A stretch of 61,999 bases of DNA from Fusobacterium sp. (GCF_032477075.1 NZ_JAWDXO010000020.1:1-61999), one strand, 5' to 3'; counted from the stretch's first letter, positions 35,590 through 44,081 are shown. Numbers and translations: made by a program. The notes: generated from the letters alone by a model not told the origin.

Positions 35590-35625
35590 AAAAGACCACT
35601 CTTATTTTGAGGGTCTTTATTTTTT
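35590..35625 (+). terminator. Intrinsic terminator of the CNNM gene
   Basis: AAAAAGACCACTC pairs with GAGGGTCTTTATTTTT across loop TTATTTT. Confidence 0.75.
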
Positions 35626-35772
35626 GATAGAAATTTATTTAAATATAATGTAAGTAAAAAATATAGAATAAAAAATTAATATTAAAAGTTAGAAATAATA
35701 TATGAAATGAATTTATATTAATAGTAAAACTTTAATATTTTATTTGCTTTTAAGAAAAGATAGGAATATAAT

Positions 35773-35793
35773 TTGTTATATATTATATAACAA
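35773..35793. promoter_or_regulatory. Inverted repeat upstream of the DUF4261 gene
   Basis: TTGTTATATA-T-TATATAACAA, 10-bp arms, 53 bases before the gene start. Possible operator; may also overlap a -10 element. Confidence 0.35.
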
Positions 35794-35846
35794 GTGTAAT
35801 GATTAAAAGTATATTTGTTATTGAAGAAATAATTGGAGGAACTGGA

Positions 35847-36599
35847 ATGTTGTTTTGGGGGAAAAAGAAAAAAAGGCTTCCTGATATTATTGTAGGATTT
35901 GTTCTTTTGAAGAGTTTTGGTTATAATTTTAATAAACTGAAAATAAATTTAAAAAATGAATGGGGAATAGAAATAAATGATACAGCAGAAGAGGATACTA
36001 TAGCTTTTAATATAGATGATATGCTTATAGCATGCAGTTTTGTACCAGAACCAATTCCAGACCATGAAGTAGAAAGCCATTATAAGGATAACTGGATGTG
36101 GAAGGATGCAGAGAAAGAGGTATCAAAACATAAGTCTCATGTTATAATTTCTATACTTAATGGAAGAGATAGCATAGAGAGATATAAAATATTTACAAAA
36201 TTAGCAAGCAGTATATTAGTGGATAAGGAAGCTATTGCTGTATATATGAGTCCTATGATTATTGAAAGGGAGACTTATATATGTCTGGCTAAAGAATTAA
36301 AGATAGGAAAATTACCTGTACTTTTATGGGTATATATAGGAATAGCCAACAGTCAAAATGGAATATCAGCTTATACATTGGGACTCAATCATTTTAAGAA
36401 AAAAGAGATAGAGATATTGAATTCAGTTAGAGAATGTGAGGATCTATTTGAATTTATACTAAGAATAGTTAATGAAATAATAAAGAATGATATTAATGTA
36501 GAGAGGGGAAGTCTTTTTAGAATAGGAAAAAAAGAACTTTCTTTTAAAGTGTCTTCTGGTGTATTTGTAAATGGAAAATCTTTGAAAATAACATATTAA
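35847..36599 (+). CDS. DUF4261 domain protein
   Basis: The 250-residue cytoplasmic protein matches the DUF4261 family (VVGFVLLKSFGYNFNKLK at the start, HVIISILNGRD in the middle, AIAVYMSPMIIERE and ISAYTLGLNHFKKKEIEI later). The function is unknown. Start: TTGGAGG lies before ATG at 35847, giving MLFWGKKKK; an in-frame ATG at 35799 lies before the site. Monocistronic, ending at a hairpin at 36649-36687. Confidence 0.8.
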   Translation: MLFWGKKKKRLPDIIVGFVLLKSFGYNFNKLKINLKNEWGIEINDTAEEDTIAFNIDDMLIACSFVPEPIPDHEVESHYKDNWMWKDAEKEVSKHKSHVIISILNGRDSIERYKIFTKLASSILVDKEAIAVYMSPMIIERETYICLAKELKIGKLPVLLWVYIGIANSQNGISAYTLGLNHFKKKEIEILNSVRECEDLFEFILRIVNEIIKNDINVERGSLFRIGKKELSFKVSSGVFVNGKSLKITY

Positions 36600-36648
36600 T
36601 ATATCTAGGAAACTGGACAGATTTATAAAATTAATTATTTAGAAACTA

Positions 36649-36687
36649 AAAAGAGATATTCAGGAGTCTAAGTTGAATATCTCTTTT
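36649..36687. terminator. Bidirectional intrinsic terminator
   Basis: AAAAGAGATATTCA pairs exactly with TGAATATCTCTTTT, between the convergent DUF4261 and cbiK genes. Confidence 0.85.
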
Positions 36688-36757
36688 CTATTTTTAACAC
36701 ACAGAAAGTTTAAATTGTAATTAAAGTTTAAATATTTATTTAAAAAGTTATTAATAA

Positions 36758-37696
36758 CTAGTCTTTTTCATTCGCATATTGAATTTTTTTAGCCTGCATA
36801 TCTTCTGGTTTATGTTGAGCAGCAAATTTAGCATGTTCTATATAGATGTTTTGAATATCTGGGTTTTGTCCTAAACCTTCTAATATAACTTTAGAAACTG
36901 TAAATCCAGCTTCTTTAAGGTCATTATTCCAATCTTCAGCTATATCGTTGTTAGCATGATCTCCAGCAACAAACATAAATGGCATTAAGATAACATCTTT
37001 AACATTTTTAGATTTTAGTTTAGCAACTACATTATCAAATGCAGGATATCCCTCTACTGTTCCAACTGCATAAGTATCCATTCCTTCAGCAGTGAATACA
37101 TAATCCATCATAGCATAAGCAGAACCACCAAAATGATGAGTTCCATGTCCTACTAAAACTACACCTTGATTAGCTTTTAAAGGCCCTACTTTTTTAGCTA
37201 TTGCTTTAGCAACAGTTTCATAATCTTCATGAGTAGTTAATAGTGGAGTTCCCATTCTTATATCTTTAAAATCTTTTTCATATCCTTTTAATTCTTCAGC
37301 AAGATTATTAGATTCAATTCCATTCATAATATGAGTACCTTGTACTAACAGATGAGTATATCCATTAGCTTTTAAATCTTTAATAACTTCTGAAGGATTT
37401 TGCTTTTCTATTCCTTTTGCTTTTAATCTTCTCATAACTATTCTTGAAGTAAAAGCTTCTTTTACATCAGCATTTTTAAATTCGTTTTTAGCCTTTTGGT
37501 TAATAGAATCAATAGTTAGAGCTCTAGTATCATCATAAGTAGTCCCAAAGTGGACCATAAGAACAGCTGCCTTGTCTCCCTTTTTCATTCCTTTGAAAAA
37601 ATCATTTTCCACATATCCTCCTTCTGAATGCGCTAATGCTGCAGTTCCTGCTGCGAGAAGCAAAGCTCCTGCTAATAAATTTCTCATTTTTCCCAT
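36758..37696 (-). CDS. cbiK: Periplasmic CbiK-type sirohydrochlorin cobaltochelatase
   Basis: CbiK inserts cobalt into sirohydrochlorin in anaerobic B12 synthesis. This copy has 312 residues with a clear cleavable signal peptide (NLLAGALLLAAGTAALAHS), so it is exported, like the periplasmic CbiK of Desulfovibrio. Chelatase landmarks are AVLMVHFGTTYDD, LLVQGTHIMNGIE (metal His), VLVGHGTHHFGGSAY and MPFMFVAGDHANNDIAED (metal His). A periplasmic chelatase cannot take part in ordinary cytoplasmic synthesis, so a role in tetrapyrrole handling or salvage is possible. Start: GGAGGA precedes ATG at 37696; the region upstream is riboswitch leader, not coding. It is controlled by the riboswitch at 37832-37988. 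Confidence 0.9.
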   Translation of the reverse strand: MGKMRNLLAGALLLAAGTAALAHSEGGYVENDFFKGMKKGDKAAVLMVHFGTTYDDTRALTIDSINQKAKNEFKNADVKEAFTSRIVMRRLKAKGIEKQNPSEVIKDLKANGYTHLLVQGTHIMNGIESNNLAEELKGYEKDFKDIRMGTPLLTTHEDYETVAKAIAKKVGPLKANQGVVLVGHGTHHFGGSAYAMMDYVFTAEGMDTYAVGTVEGYPAFDNVVAKLKSKNVKDVILMPFMFVAGDHANNDIAEDWNNDLKEAGFTVSKVILEGLGQNPDIQNIYIEHAKFAAQHKPEDMQAKKIQYANEKD

Positions 37697-37831
37697 GATC
37701 TTCCTCCTAATAAATTTGCAGAGATTTCTTTTAAATAAAAAAAATCTCCTGAGATAGGAGATAAATGCCTTAATTAAATAAAAATAATAAAGGCCAATAT
37801 CTCTCGTCCACGCAATGATATTACAGCAATA

Positions 37832-37988
37832 CATTTGAGGCAGGTCTCCTGGCTTAGCTTCAATCTCTAGATACCCTTCCCAGATTAAATAATCCAGTGG
37901 TTATATCTTTTGTCAGCATCACAGTGGCGGGACCGCGGAGGAATCAGACCTCACTTCCCAATTATTCTAAATATAGAACCTCAAATTC
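37832..37988 (-). promoter_or_regulatory. Cobalamin riboswitch 1 (upstream of cbiK)
   Basis: On the minus strand the leader has GGTCCCGCCACTGTGATG (core with GCCACTG) and the B12 box AGCCAGGAGACCTGCC at 37839-37854. P1 forms between ATTTGAGG and CCTCAAAT at the two ends. It lies about 135 bases before the cbiK start; B12 should reduce expression. Confidence 0.95.
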
Positions 37989-38007
37989 AATTATTCTGTT
38001 CAGTATG

Positions 38008-38036
38008 AATATACTATGTTTTCTTTCAAATGTCAA
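38008..38036 (-). promoter_or_regulatory. Sigma-70 promoter for riboswitch 1 and cbiK
   Basis: Minus strand TTGACA (complement of 38031-38036), 17-bp spacer, TATATT (complement of 38008-38013). Confidence 0.75.
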
Positions 38037-38097
38037 TACTTAAAATAAAAATTCAATTTAAAATTTGAGATAGAAAGGATATTTATATAATTCTCCA

Positions 38098-38126
38098 TTG
38101 ACAAAGAAGCAGTTAAGTAATAAAAT
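38098..38126 (+). promoter_or_regulatory. Sigma-70 promoter for riboswitch 2 and the first btu operon
   Basis: TTGACA (38098-38103), 17-bp spacer, TAAAAT (38121-38126). Confidence 0.7.
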
Positions 38127-38160
38127 TAAAGTATTAAAATATATTGCTATATGATGTTTA

Positions 38161-38313
38161 TTCTAAGTTTTAATGATTAAAAGGGAATTGAGTGAAAATC
38201 TCAAACGGTCCGGCCGCTGTAAATTAGTAAATAGCTTTTAAATACCATTGGATTTGATATCTGAGAAGGAAAAAGCTGTGATTGAGCTATGAGTCAGAAG
38301 ACCTGCTTAGAAA
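38161..38313 (+). promoter_or_regulatory. Cobalamin riboswitch 2 (upstream of the first ABC transporter)
   Basis: P1 pairs TTCTAAG (38161-38167) with CTTAGAA (38306-38312). The core reads GGTCCGGCCGCTGTAA, where GCCACTG has become GCCGCTG, and the B12 box reads GAGTCAGAAGACCTGC. A hairpin terminator follows at 38379-38407. Confidence 0.92.
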
Positions 38314-38378
38314 GATTATTGTACAAGCTTCCGAGGAAAGTTATGCTGCATGGAATTTTAGAGAACTTTTGTTGTAGT

Positions 38379-38407
38379 CTAGCATTTCTTTTTTGCTAGG
38401 TTTTTTT
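38379..38407 (+). terminator. Riboswitch 2 expression-platform terminator
   Basis: CTAGCA (38379-38384) pairs with TGCTAG (38394-38399), followed by TTTTTTT, 33 bases before the binding-protein start. Expected to form when B12 is bound. Confidence 0.8.
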
Positions 38408-38439
38408 ATTGTATAAAATTATATAATTTAGGAGAAAAA

Positions 38440-39342
38440 ATGAAAAAAGAATATACTATTTTAATTATTGTATTCTTGTTTATAATAGGAAATATATCTT
38501 TTGGAAAGGAAAAATTTTCTATACACCAAGAAGAAGAGAATTTGCAGCTAGATTATTTTCCAAAAGCTGTTGTTACTGATTCAGCCATAATATCAAGATT
38601 TTTAGCAGCACTGGATATTGATCTAGTAGGTGTGGCAAGTTCAACAACAAAAATACCTGAAAAATATAATGATGTTCCTAGAATAGGAAGATCTGGAATA
38701 CCTGATTTGGAACGGGTAAAAGCTTTAAAAACTGATTTAGTAATATCAACTGTTTACTCTAAACCAGCATTAAAACCTAAGTATGATAATCTGAATATAC
38801 CAAGCTTTTATATGAAAGTAGATACATATGATGAGTCTATGAAAGCTATTGAAATATTAGGAAAAGCTTTTCATAAAGATAAAGAAGCAAAAGCTATACT
38901 TGATGATGTCAAAAAAAGAGAAGAATTGCTTGCTGAAAAATTAAAGGGAAAAGAGAAAAAAAGGATAGCTATACTGTATGGAAATGGAGAAAGTTTTTTT
39001 ATGACTGGAAAAAATCATTTTTTACAAGGACTTATGGATAAAATAGGCTGTGAAAATATAGTAACCTCTATTGATAACAGTGCATTATTAAAAAGATCAG
39101 TGCCTTTTAGTATGGAACAATTAATTAAAGCTAATCCAGATGTTATATTGAGACTTCCTACAAGCCAAACTAAAAATGGAGAAGGATTTGAAGAAGTATT
39201 TTCAAGTAATCCTGTATGGAAACTTACAAATGCATATAAAAATAATAAAATACTGGACATTGATCCTACATTGTTCAGAATGAGTGCTGGGGTAAATTCC
39301 ATAGATGCATTGGAGGAGTTATATAGATATGTTTATGAATAA
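38440..39342 (+). CDS. ABC transporter substrate-binding protein, IsdE/BtuF-like
   Basis: The 300-residue periplasmic protein has a signal peptide (LIIVFLFIIGNISFGKE) and a class III binding-protein fold with long backbone helix. The segment SRFLAALDIDLVGVASSTTKIPEKYNDVPRIGR closely resembles IsdE, a heme-binding protein, and lies in the same large family as BtuF. Control by a cobalamin riboswitch points to a corrinoid or related tetrapyrrole as ligand. No lipobox cysteine is present, so it is soluble in the periplasm. AGGAGAA precedes ATG. First gene of a three-gene operon with permease and ATPase. Confidence 0.85.
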   Translation: MKKEYTILIIVFLFIIGNISFGKEKFSIHQEEENLQLDYFPKAVVTDSAIISRFLAALDIDLVGVASSTTKIPEKYNDVPRIGRSGIPDLERVKALKTDLVISTVYSKPALKPKYDNLNIPSFYMKVDTYDESMKAIEILGKAFHKDKEAKAILDDVKKREELLAEKLKGKEKKRIAILYGNGESFFMTGKNHFLQGLMDKIGCENIVTSIDNSALLKRSVPFSMEQLIKANPDVILRLPTSQTKNGEGFEEVFSSNPVWKLTNAYKNNKILDIDPTLFRMSAGVNSIDALEELYRYVYE

Positions 39343-40330
39343 AGATAAGAGAGGAAAAAAGATAATTCTTATCTTTATTGCTCTAATCATTTTAAGTTTT
39401 TCAATAATATTTTCAGTAAGATTTGGAAGTGTAAATTATACTTCTGAAGAGATACTGAAATCTCTTTTTATGAAAAGCTATAATGATGAGATATTAAAAG
39501 CTATTTTATGGGATATAAGAATACCACGTATTCTGATTGCTGTAATGGTAGGGTGCAACCTATCTCTGGCAGGAGTATTGCTTCAGGCTGTAATGAAGAA
39601 TCCATTGGCTGATCCAGGTTTAACAGGAGTATCCTCAGGAGCCAGTGTCACAGCTTTAATTATTATGATATTATATCCAAAGGCTGTATTTTTTATGAAT
39701 TTTTCTGCATTTGTAGGAGGTTCAATAGCTTGTGCAATTGTATTTATGCTGGCTTGGAGAAAAGGATTAAAACCAATAAGAGTAATATTGTCAGGAGTAG
39801 CTATAAATGCTATATTAGGAAGTGTTACAGGATTGATGTTTATACTATTCAGTGATGAGATACAGGGAGTGCTGTCATGGCTTAATGGAAGCTTGAATGG
39901 GAAAAATTGGAAACATGTAGCTGCTCTTTTACCATATACACTGATTGGTATTTTGGCGTGTTTTACAATGATCAGAGATGCTAATATACTTCAACTTGGA
40001 GATAATTTTGCTGTAAATTTAGGAATAGATATTCCTAGAAAAAGATTGAAATTATGTGCTCTTGCCTGCTTTCTAACAGGAATATCAGTTGCTAATGTGG
40101 GATTGATAGGATTTGTAGGATTAATAGTTCCTCATATAGCCAGATTGATAATAGGTTCAGATCATACATATTTGATACCTTTTGCTGGACTGCTTGGTGC
40201 TGTAGTACTGGTAGTAGCTGATACAATAGCAAGAACTATGTTTTCACCTATTGAAATACCAGCTGGTATAGTAATGGCTGTAATTGGTGTTCCATTCTTT
40301 CTTTATCTGCTGAGAAAGGTAGGTGACTAA
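39329..40330 (+). CDS. btuC: FecCD/BtuC-type ABC permease
   Basis: The permease has 333 residues with about ten membrane segments. Family features are RIPRILIAVMVGCNLSLAGVLLQAVMKNPLADPGLTGVSSGA near the start, the LSWLNGSL stretch in the middle and GLIGFVGLIVPHIARLIIG near the end. It forms the channel for the binding protein encoded just upstream, whose gene overlaps it by 14 bases. Start: GGAGGAG at 39312-39318 favours ATG at 39329; the ATG at 39305 lies before that site. The name is given because of riboswitch control, since heme and siderophore permeases look alike. Confidence 0.85.
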   Translation: MFMNKDKRGKKIILIFIALIILSFSIIFSVRFGSVNYTSEEILKSLFMKSYNDEILKAILWDIRIPRILIAVMVGCNLSLAGVLLQAVMKNPLADPGLTGVSSGASVTALIIMILYPKAVFFMNFSAFVGGSIACAIVFMLAWRKGLKPIRVILSGVAINAILGSVTGLMFILFSDEIQGVLSWLNGSLNGKNWKHVAALLPYTLIGILACFTMIRDANILQLGDNFAVNLGIDIPRKRLKLCALACFLTGISVANVGLIGFVGLIVPHIARLIIGSDHTYLIPFAGLLGAVVLVVADTIARTMFSPIEIPAGIVMAVIGVPFFLYLLRKVGD

Positions 40331-40331
40331 G

Positions 40332-41111
40332 ATGGAAAGTATAAAAGGATATAATATAGAACTTGCTTATGGAGAAAAGGTCATTATACATAATCTGGAT
40401 ATAAAAATAAATAAAGGAGAAGTAGTTTCCATAATAGGAACTAATGGATGTGGAAAATCTACTCTTTTGAAAGCTATATCAAGAGTTCTTCCATGTAGGA
40501 ATGGAAGTATATATATAGACGGAGAAGAGATAAGCCATATAAAAAATAAAGAATTTGCTAAAAAGCTTGCATTTGTTTCACAAAATAATGAAATTCCAGA
40601 TGATATAACTGTTTATGATTTTATTATGTATGGGAGAGTTCCACATAAAAAATGGTATGAAGTGTACAATCAGGAAGATAGAGATATTGTAAATTGGGCT
40701 GTTACAATATGTAAATTAGATAATTTCAGAGAGAGAAAAGTAATGAGTCTATCAGGTGGAGAAAGACAGAAAGTATGGATAGCAATGGTGCTTGCTCAAA
40801 AGACAGGTATACTTTTACTAGATGAACCTACTACATATCTTGATATATGCCATCAATTCGAAATAATGGAACTTGTAAGAGAGTTGAATCAAAACCTTAA
40901 CATAACTATAATAATGGTGCTTCATGATTTGAATCAGGCAGCTCAATACAGCAACAGAATAATTGTGCTAAAAGATGGTAAGAAATATAAAGAAGGAAAA
41001 TCATTGGAGGTTCTTACACCACAGCTAATAAGAGAAGTATATAGAGTAGAGTCATCAATAGAAATGGAAGAAGGAATTCCATATTTTAGATTGAAAGGGA
41101 TAGTTAAATAA
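40332..41111 (+). CDS. btuD: BtuD-type ABC transporter ATPase
   Basis: The 259-residue cytoplasmic ATPase has Walker A GTNGCGKST, signature LSGGERQKV, Walker B ILLLDEPTTYLD and the switch histidine in MVLHDLNQA, as in FepC/BtuD ATPases. It energises import through the permease encoded upstream. The ATG at 40332 lies immediately after the permease stop, with AGGTG in front; an in-frame GTG at 40323 is less likely. Last gene of the first transporter operon. Confidence 0.87.
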   Translation: MESIKGYNIELAYGEKVIIHNLDIKINKGEVVSIIGTNGCGKSTLLKAISRVLPCRNGSIYIDGEEISHIKNKEFAKKLAFVSQNNEIPDDITVYDFIMYGRVPHKKWYEVYNQEDRDIVNWAVTICKLDNFRERKVMSLSGGERQKVWIAMVLAQKTGILLLDEPTTYLDICHQFEIMELVRELNQNLNITIIMVLHDLNQAAQYSNRIIVLKDGKKYKEGKSLEVLTPQLIREVYRVESSIEMEEGIPYFRLKGIVK

Positions 41112-41165
41112 TCTTCATAAAAAATTTTATATACAGTTATTTTTTATAGCATTTTTAATAAAATA

Positions 41166-41194
41166 TTGACAAAAAATAATTTAAATTGTACTAT
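41166..41194 (+). promoter_or_regulatory. Sigma-70 promoter for riboswitch 3 and exbB-exbD-tonB
   Basis: TTGACA (41166-41171), 17-bp spacer, TACTAT (41189-41194). Confidence 0.75.
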
Positions 41195-41202
41195 TGTAGT
41201 AG

Positions 41203-41363
41203 ATAGTATTAGGTGCCAAAAGGCTTAATAGAGGAAGTAGGGTGAAAATCCCTCACAGCCCCCGCTACTGTAAGGTGGACGAAACCAATGACCACTAGAT
41301 TGTTTAATCTGGGAAGGTAGGGAGTAGAATGAAACTGAGTCAGGAGACTTACCTAAAAACTAG
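41203..41363 (+). promoter_or_regulatory. Cobalamin riboswitch 3 (upstream of exbB-exbD-tonB)
   Basis: P1 pairs TTAGGT with ACCTAA. The aptamer shows GGTGCC, AATAGAGGAAG, GGGTGAAAATCCCTCACAG, core CCCGCTACTGTAAGG (GCTACTG) and B12 box GAGTCAGGAGACTTACC. A terminator hairpin follows at 41438-41500. Confidence 0.95.
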
Positions 41364-41437
41364 TTTTTTGCTTTTTCGGCGGGAAAAAGAGAGAATAAAA
41401 AATTAAATATTTATTTAAATAATATGATATTTAAGAT

Positions 41438-41500
41438 TCTCTGATAAAAACAAAATGGGGGCTTGTAAGCACTGTTTAAAGTTTTATCAGAGATTTTTTT
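41438..41500 (+). terminator. Riboswitch 3 leader terminator
   Basis: TCTCTGATAAAAAC (41438-41451) pairs with GTTTTATCAGAGA (41481-41493), followed by TTTTTTT, 39 bases before exbB. Confidence 0.8.
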
Positions 41501-41539
41501 ATTGTAATAATTAATTTTGAAAATAGATCAGGAGGCAAA

Positions 41540-42169
41540 ATGTATACTTACTTCATAGAGGGTGGAACAATGATGTGGCTTTTAGCTGCATTATCTATAA
41601 TAGGATTGGGAACGATATTAGAAAGAGCTGCTTATTTCATGAAAAATGAGCAAGGAATAACAAGAGAATTTAAAGAAGAAATAGTGACTTTAGTGAGAGC
41701 AGGAAAAGAAGATAAAGCTATAGAGTTATGCAATAAAACAAATAATTCAGTATCAAGAACAATAAAAAGTATACTTCTGGCATACAGAAATGAAAATGAT
41801 CTTTATGAAAGTAAAGAAAAACTCATGAAAGAAAAAGCTCTAGAACAAATAGAGAATCTAGAAAGAAGGTTATCTATATTAGGGATAGTTGCATATATTT
41901 CTCCAATGGCTGGTCTTCTTGGAACAGTGCTTGGAATGATAAAATCCTTTAAAGCTATAGCGTTGCAGGGAGCTGGAGATCCTAATGTAGTAGCTAATGG
42001 AATATCAGAGGCATTATTGACAACAGCAGCAGGATTGCTTATAGCAATACCAGCAATAATAGCATATCAGACATTCAATAGAAAAGCTGATAAAATAATG
42101 CTTGAAATAGAAAAGACTTCTACTGCGCTTATTAATATAAAAAAGGCTGGAAAGAAGGACGAGATATGA
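41540..42169 (+). CDS. exbB: ExbB, TonB-system proton channel subunit
   Basis: ExbB forms the inner-membrane pentamer that uses the proton gradient to drive TonB. The 209-residue protein has three membrane segments and the MotA/TolQ/ExbB domain, with SPMAGLLGTVLGMIKSF (about 130-147) and the AASLLIAIPAIIAY-like segment (here TTAAGLLIAIPAIIAYQTF). AGGAGG precedes ATG. It overlaps exbD by four bases (ATGA). Riboswitch 3 upstream makes it a B12-controlled energy module. Confidence 0.95.
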   Translation: MYTYFIEGGTMMWLLAALSIIGLGTILERAAYFMKNEQGITREFKEEIVTLVRAGKEDKAIELCNKTNNSVSRTIKSILLAYRNENDLYESKEKLMKEKALEQIENLERRLSILGIVAYISPMAGLLGTVLGMIKSFKAIALQGAGDPNVVANGISEALLTTAAGLLIAIPAIIAYQTFNRKADKIMLEIEKTSTALINIKKAGKKDEI

Positions 42170-42576
42170 GAGAGTTAAGAAGAAAGAAGGGGATAATCAA
42201 TCCAGATCTAACACCATTGATAGATGTAGTTTTTCAGTTATTAATATTTTTTATGCTAGTAACCACATTTAGTCAATACAATAAATTTGATATGAATCTT
42301 CCTAAATCTTCTGTAGAAGAAATAAATATAACAGAAGAAGGGGTTGAACTGATAATTAATAAAGATGGAAAATATTTTTTTAAAAGTGGAGAAGATTCTG
42401 TAGAGGTAGAAAATGAAAAACTGGAAGAAACAATAAAAGAGCTGATGAAAGGAAGGAAAGAACAGACTCTTATTGTAAGTGCTGATAAAGATTTAAGATA
42501 TGAAATTGTAATAGAAACTATGGGAAGATTAAAAAATATTGGATTGGAAAAATTAGAGATAAATAGTATAAAGTAG
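42166..42576 (+). CDS. exbD: ExbD, TonB-system subunit
   Basis: The 136-residue protein has one membrane segment near the N-terminus with the essential aspartate in NPDLTPLIDVVFQLLIFFML, then a periplasmic domain ending in the usual DKDLRYEIVIETMGRLKNIG region. It pairs with ExbB in the proton channel. The start overlaps the exbB stop, and the stop touches the tonB start, so the three are translated together. Confidence 0.95.
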   Translation: MRELRRKKGIINPDLTPLIDVVFQLLIFFMLVTTFSQYNKFDMNLPKSSVEEINITEEGVELIINKDGKYFFKSGEDSVEVENEKLEETIKELMKGRKEQTLIVSADKDLRYEIVIETMGRLKNIGLEKLEINSIK

Positions 42577-42585
42577 GTGATAAAT

Positions 42586-43266
42586 TTGAAATTTTATATA
42601 TTCTCTTTTTTATGTCATCTGCTGCTGCTTTTTGCTATATATACCAAACCTGTAAAAGATGTAAAATTAGATAGTAAAAATGTTCTTGTGTATCTTAGTG
42701 AACTGAAGACAGAAAATAATACTCCTGCCCCAGCACCTCTCCAGTCACTTACACAACCTGAAGAACCTAAAAAAGATGAAAAACCAAAGGAAGAAAAGAA
42801 AATTGAAAAAAAGATAGAGAATAAAGTAGTCAAAAAAATTGTTAAAAAAGAAGTTAAAAAGAACGAAGAAGTAGTAAAAGAAGAAAGTGGAAAGGAAACA
42901 GCTGCAGAAAATTCAGTACCATATAATCCGTTAGCAGGACTTATAAAAGATGGAACAGGAACATATATAGGAGATCAGAAGAACGGAGGTGGCATCAGGT
43001 ACAGAATAAAAAGAGAAGTTGAACCAGAATATCCTATTCTTGCTAAAAGAGCTAACTATAGAAATGAAGTAATTATAAAAACCAAATTTCTTATAGGATT
43101 AAATGGAAAAGTAGAAGAGATAATTTTTCTTGATAATTTTACCTCTTATGGTTTTAGAAAAGAAGTGGAGAAAGCCCTTAGAAAATGGGAATTTGATCCA
43201 ATAACTTATCATGGAGAAAAGATAAAACTCTATTTTTATAAAGATTTTAGATTTAATGTAAAATAA
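42586..43266 (+). CDS. tonB: TonB energy transducer
   Basis: TonB spans the periplasm and pulls on outer-membrane receptors. The 226 residues have an N-terminal membrane anchor (KFYIFSFLCHLLLLFAIY), a Pro/Lys/Glu-rich rod (PAPAPLQS, PEEPKKDEKPKEEKKIEKK and so on) and a C-terminal TonB domain (PEYPILAKRANYRNEVIIKTKF). Start: AGGTGAT lies 5 bases before TTG at 42586; a GTG at 42577 touching the exbD stop is the alternative. Three TonB receptors lie in the same island. Confidence 0.9.
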   Translation: MKFYIFSFLCHLLLLFAIYTKPVKDVKLDSKNVLVYLSELKTENNTPAPAPLQSLTQPEEPKKDEKPKEEKKIEKKIENKVVKKIVKKEVKKNEEVVKEESGKETAAENSVPYNPLAGLIKDGTGTYIGDQKNGGGIRYRIKREVEPEYPILAKRANYRNEVIIKTKFLIGLNGKVEEIIFLDNFTSYGFRKEVEKALRKWEFDPITYHGEKIKLYFYKDFRFNVK

Positions 43267-43339
43267 TACTTTAAAAGATAGAAATGAGAAAATAAAGTAA
43301 AAATAAATATTACATAAATTTAATAAGGAGATGATAATT

Positions 43340-43651
43340 ATGAGAATCAATTCAGAGAGTACAAATTCTATAATACCAGCTTTACTTATAAACAAGGCAG
43401 TAGAAGAAGCGAAAAATCATGAGATACCTTGCAGTATAATAGAAATGGAAATATTTACAGTGATGGATACTGTTAATCTTTATTTTTTTAAGGAAGAGAA
43501 TGCTGTATATAAAATGACAGTAGATTGTATCAATAGTGGAGAAGAATATGTGAAGAAATATATGGAACTTATCAAAAATTCTTTCACTAAAGCTCTAAAT
43601 GACTTTGGGAATATATCTAAAGTAGAAATAGTGAGAGGAGCAAACTCTTAA
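43340..43651 (+). CDS. Small unknown protein behind tonB
   Basis: The 103-residue cytoplasmic-type protein has no signal peptide or membrane segment and alternates predicted strands and helices (MEIFTVMDTVNLYFFKEENAVYKMTVDC; YVKKYMELIKNSFTKALNDFGN). I do not recognise a family. AAGGAG ends right before an ATG at 43331, so the start is taken as ATG at 43340, 9 bases from the site. It begins 73 bases after tonB with no terminator between, so it is probably the fourth gene of the B12-controlled exbB operon. Confidence 0.65.
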   Translation: MRINSESTNSIIPALLINKAVEEAKNHEIPCSIIEMEIFTVMDTVNLYFFKEENAVYKMTVDCINSGEEYVKKYMELIKNSFTKALNDFGNISKVEIVRGANS

Positions 43652-43760
43652 GTTAAATAGTTTTTTTATTGATTGCTGCACATTTAATAAAATTAAATGA
43701 TTCAGAGTTATTATTTTAATATAAAAATGATATAGTATGTGCATACAATAAAATAAAAAT

Positions 43761-43933
43761 ATCAAAAGGTTCTAGTATTACTGGTGTTACTAGATTAAAA
43801 GGGAATTGAGTGAAAATCTCAAACGGTCCCGCCACTGTAATGAGGATGAAAGCAGATTACCACTGAGATATGAATAAATCTTGGGAAGGTGTGTGAGTAA
43901 AGCGATTCTAAGTCAGGAGACCTGCCTTTGATA
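43761..43933 (+). promoter_or_regulatory. Cobalamin riboswitch 4 (upstream of a MORN-repeat gene)
   Basis: P1 pairs ATCAAAAGG with CCTTTGAT. The core reads GGTCCCGCCACTGTAATGAGG with canonical GCCACTG, and the B12 box AAGTCAGGAGACCTGCC is perfect. A terminator hairpin lies at 44014-44053. Confidence 0.95.
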
Positions 43934-44013
43934 GAAAATATCAACTTGCGAGGACGAGTGTGAATTTTAGAGATTATATTTTGTTAATTATTATTTTTAA
44001 TACAAAATATTCA

Positions 44014-44053
44014 ATTCCGAAATTTACATAGTTGTAAGTTTTGGAATTTTTTT
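44014..44053 (+). terminator. Riboswitch 4 leader terminator
   Basis: ATTCCGAAATTTACA pairs with TGTAAGTTTTGGAAT (some G-T pairs), followed by a T run, 29 bases before the MORN gene. Confidence 0.75.
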
Positions 44054-44081
44054 ATTTATGTCATAAAATGGAGGGATAAAA

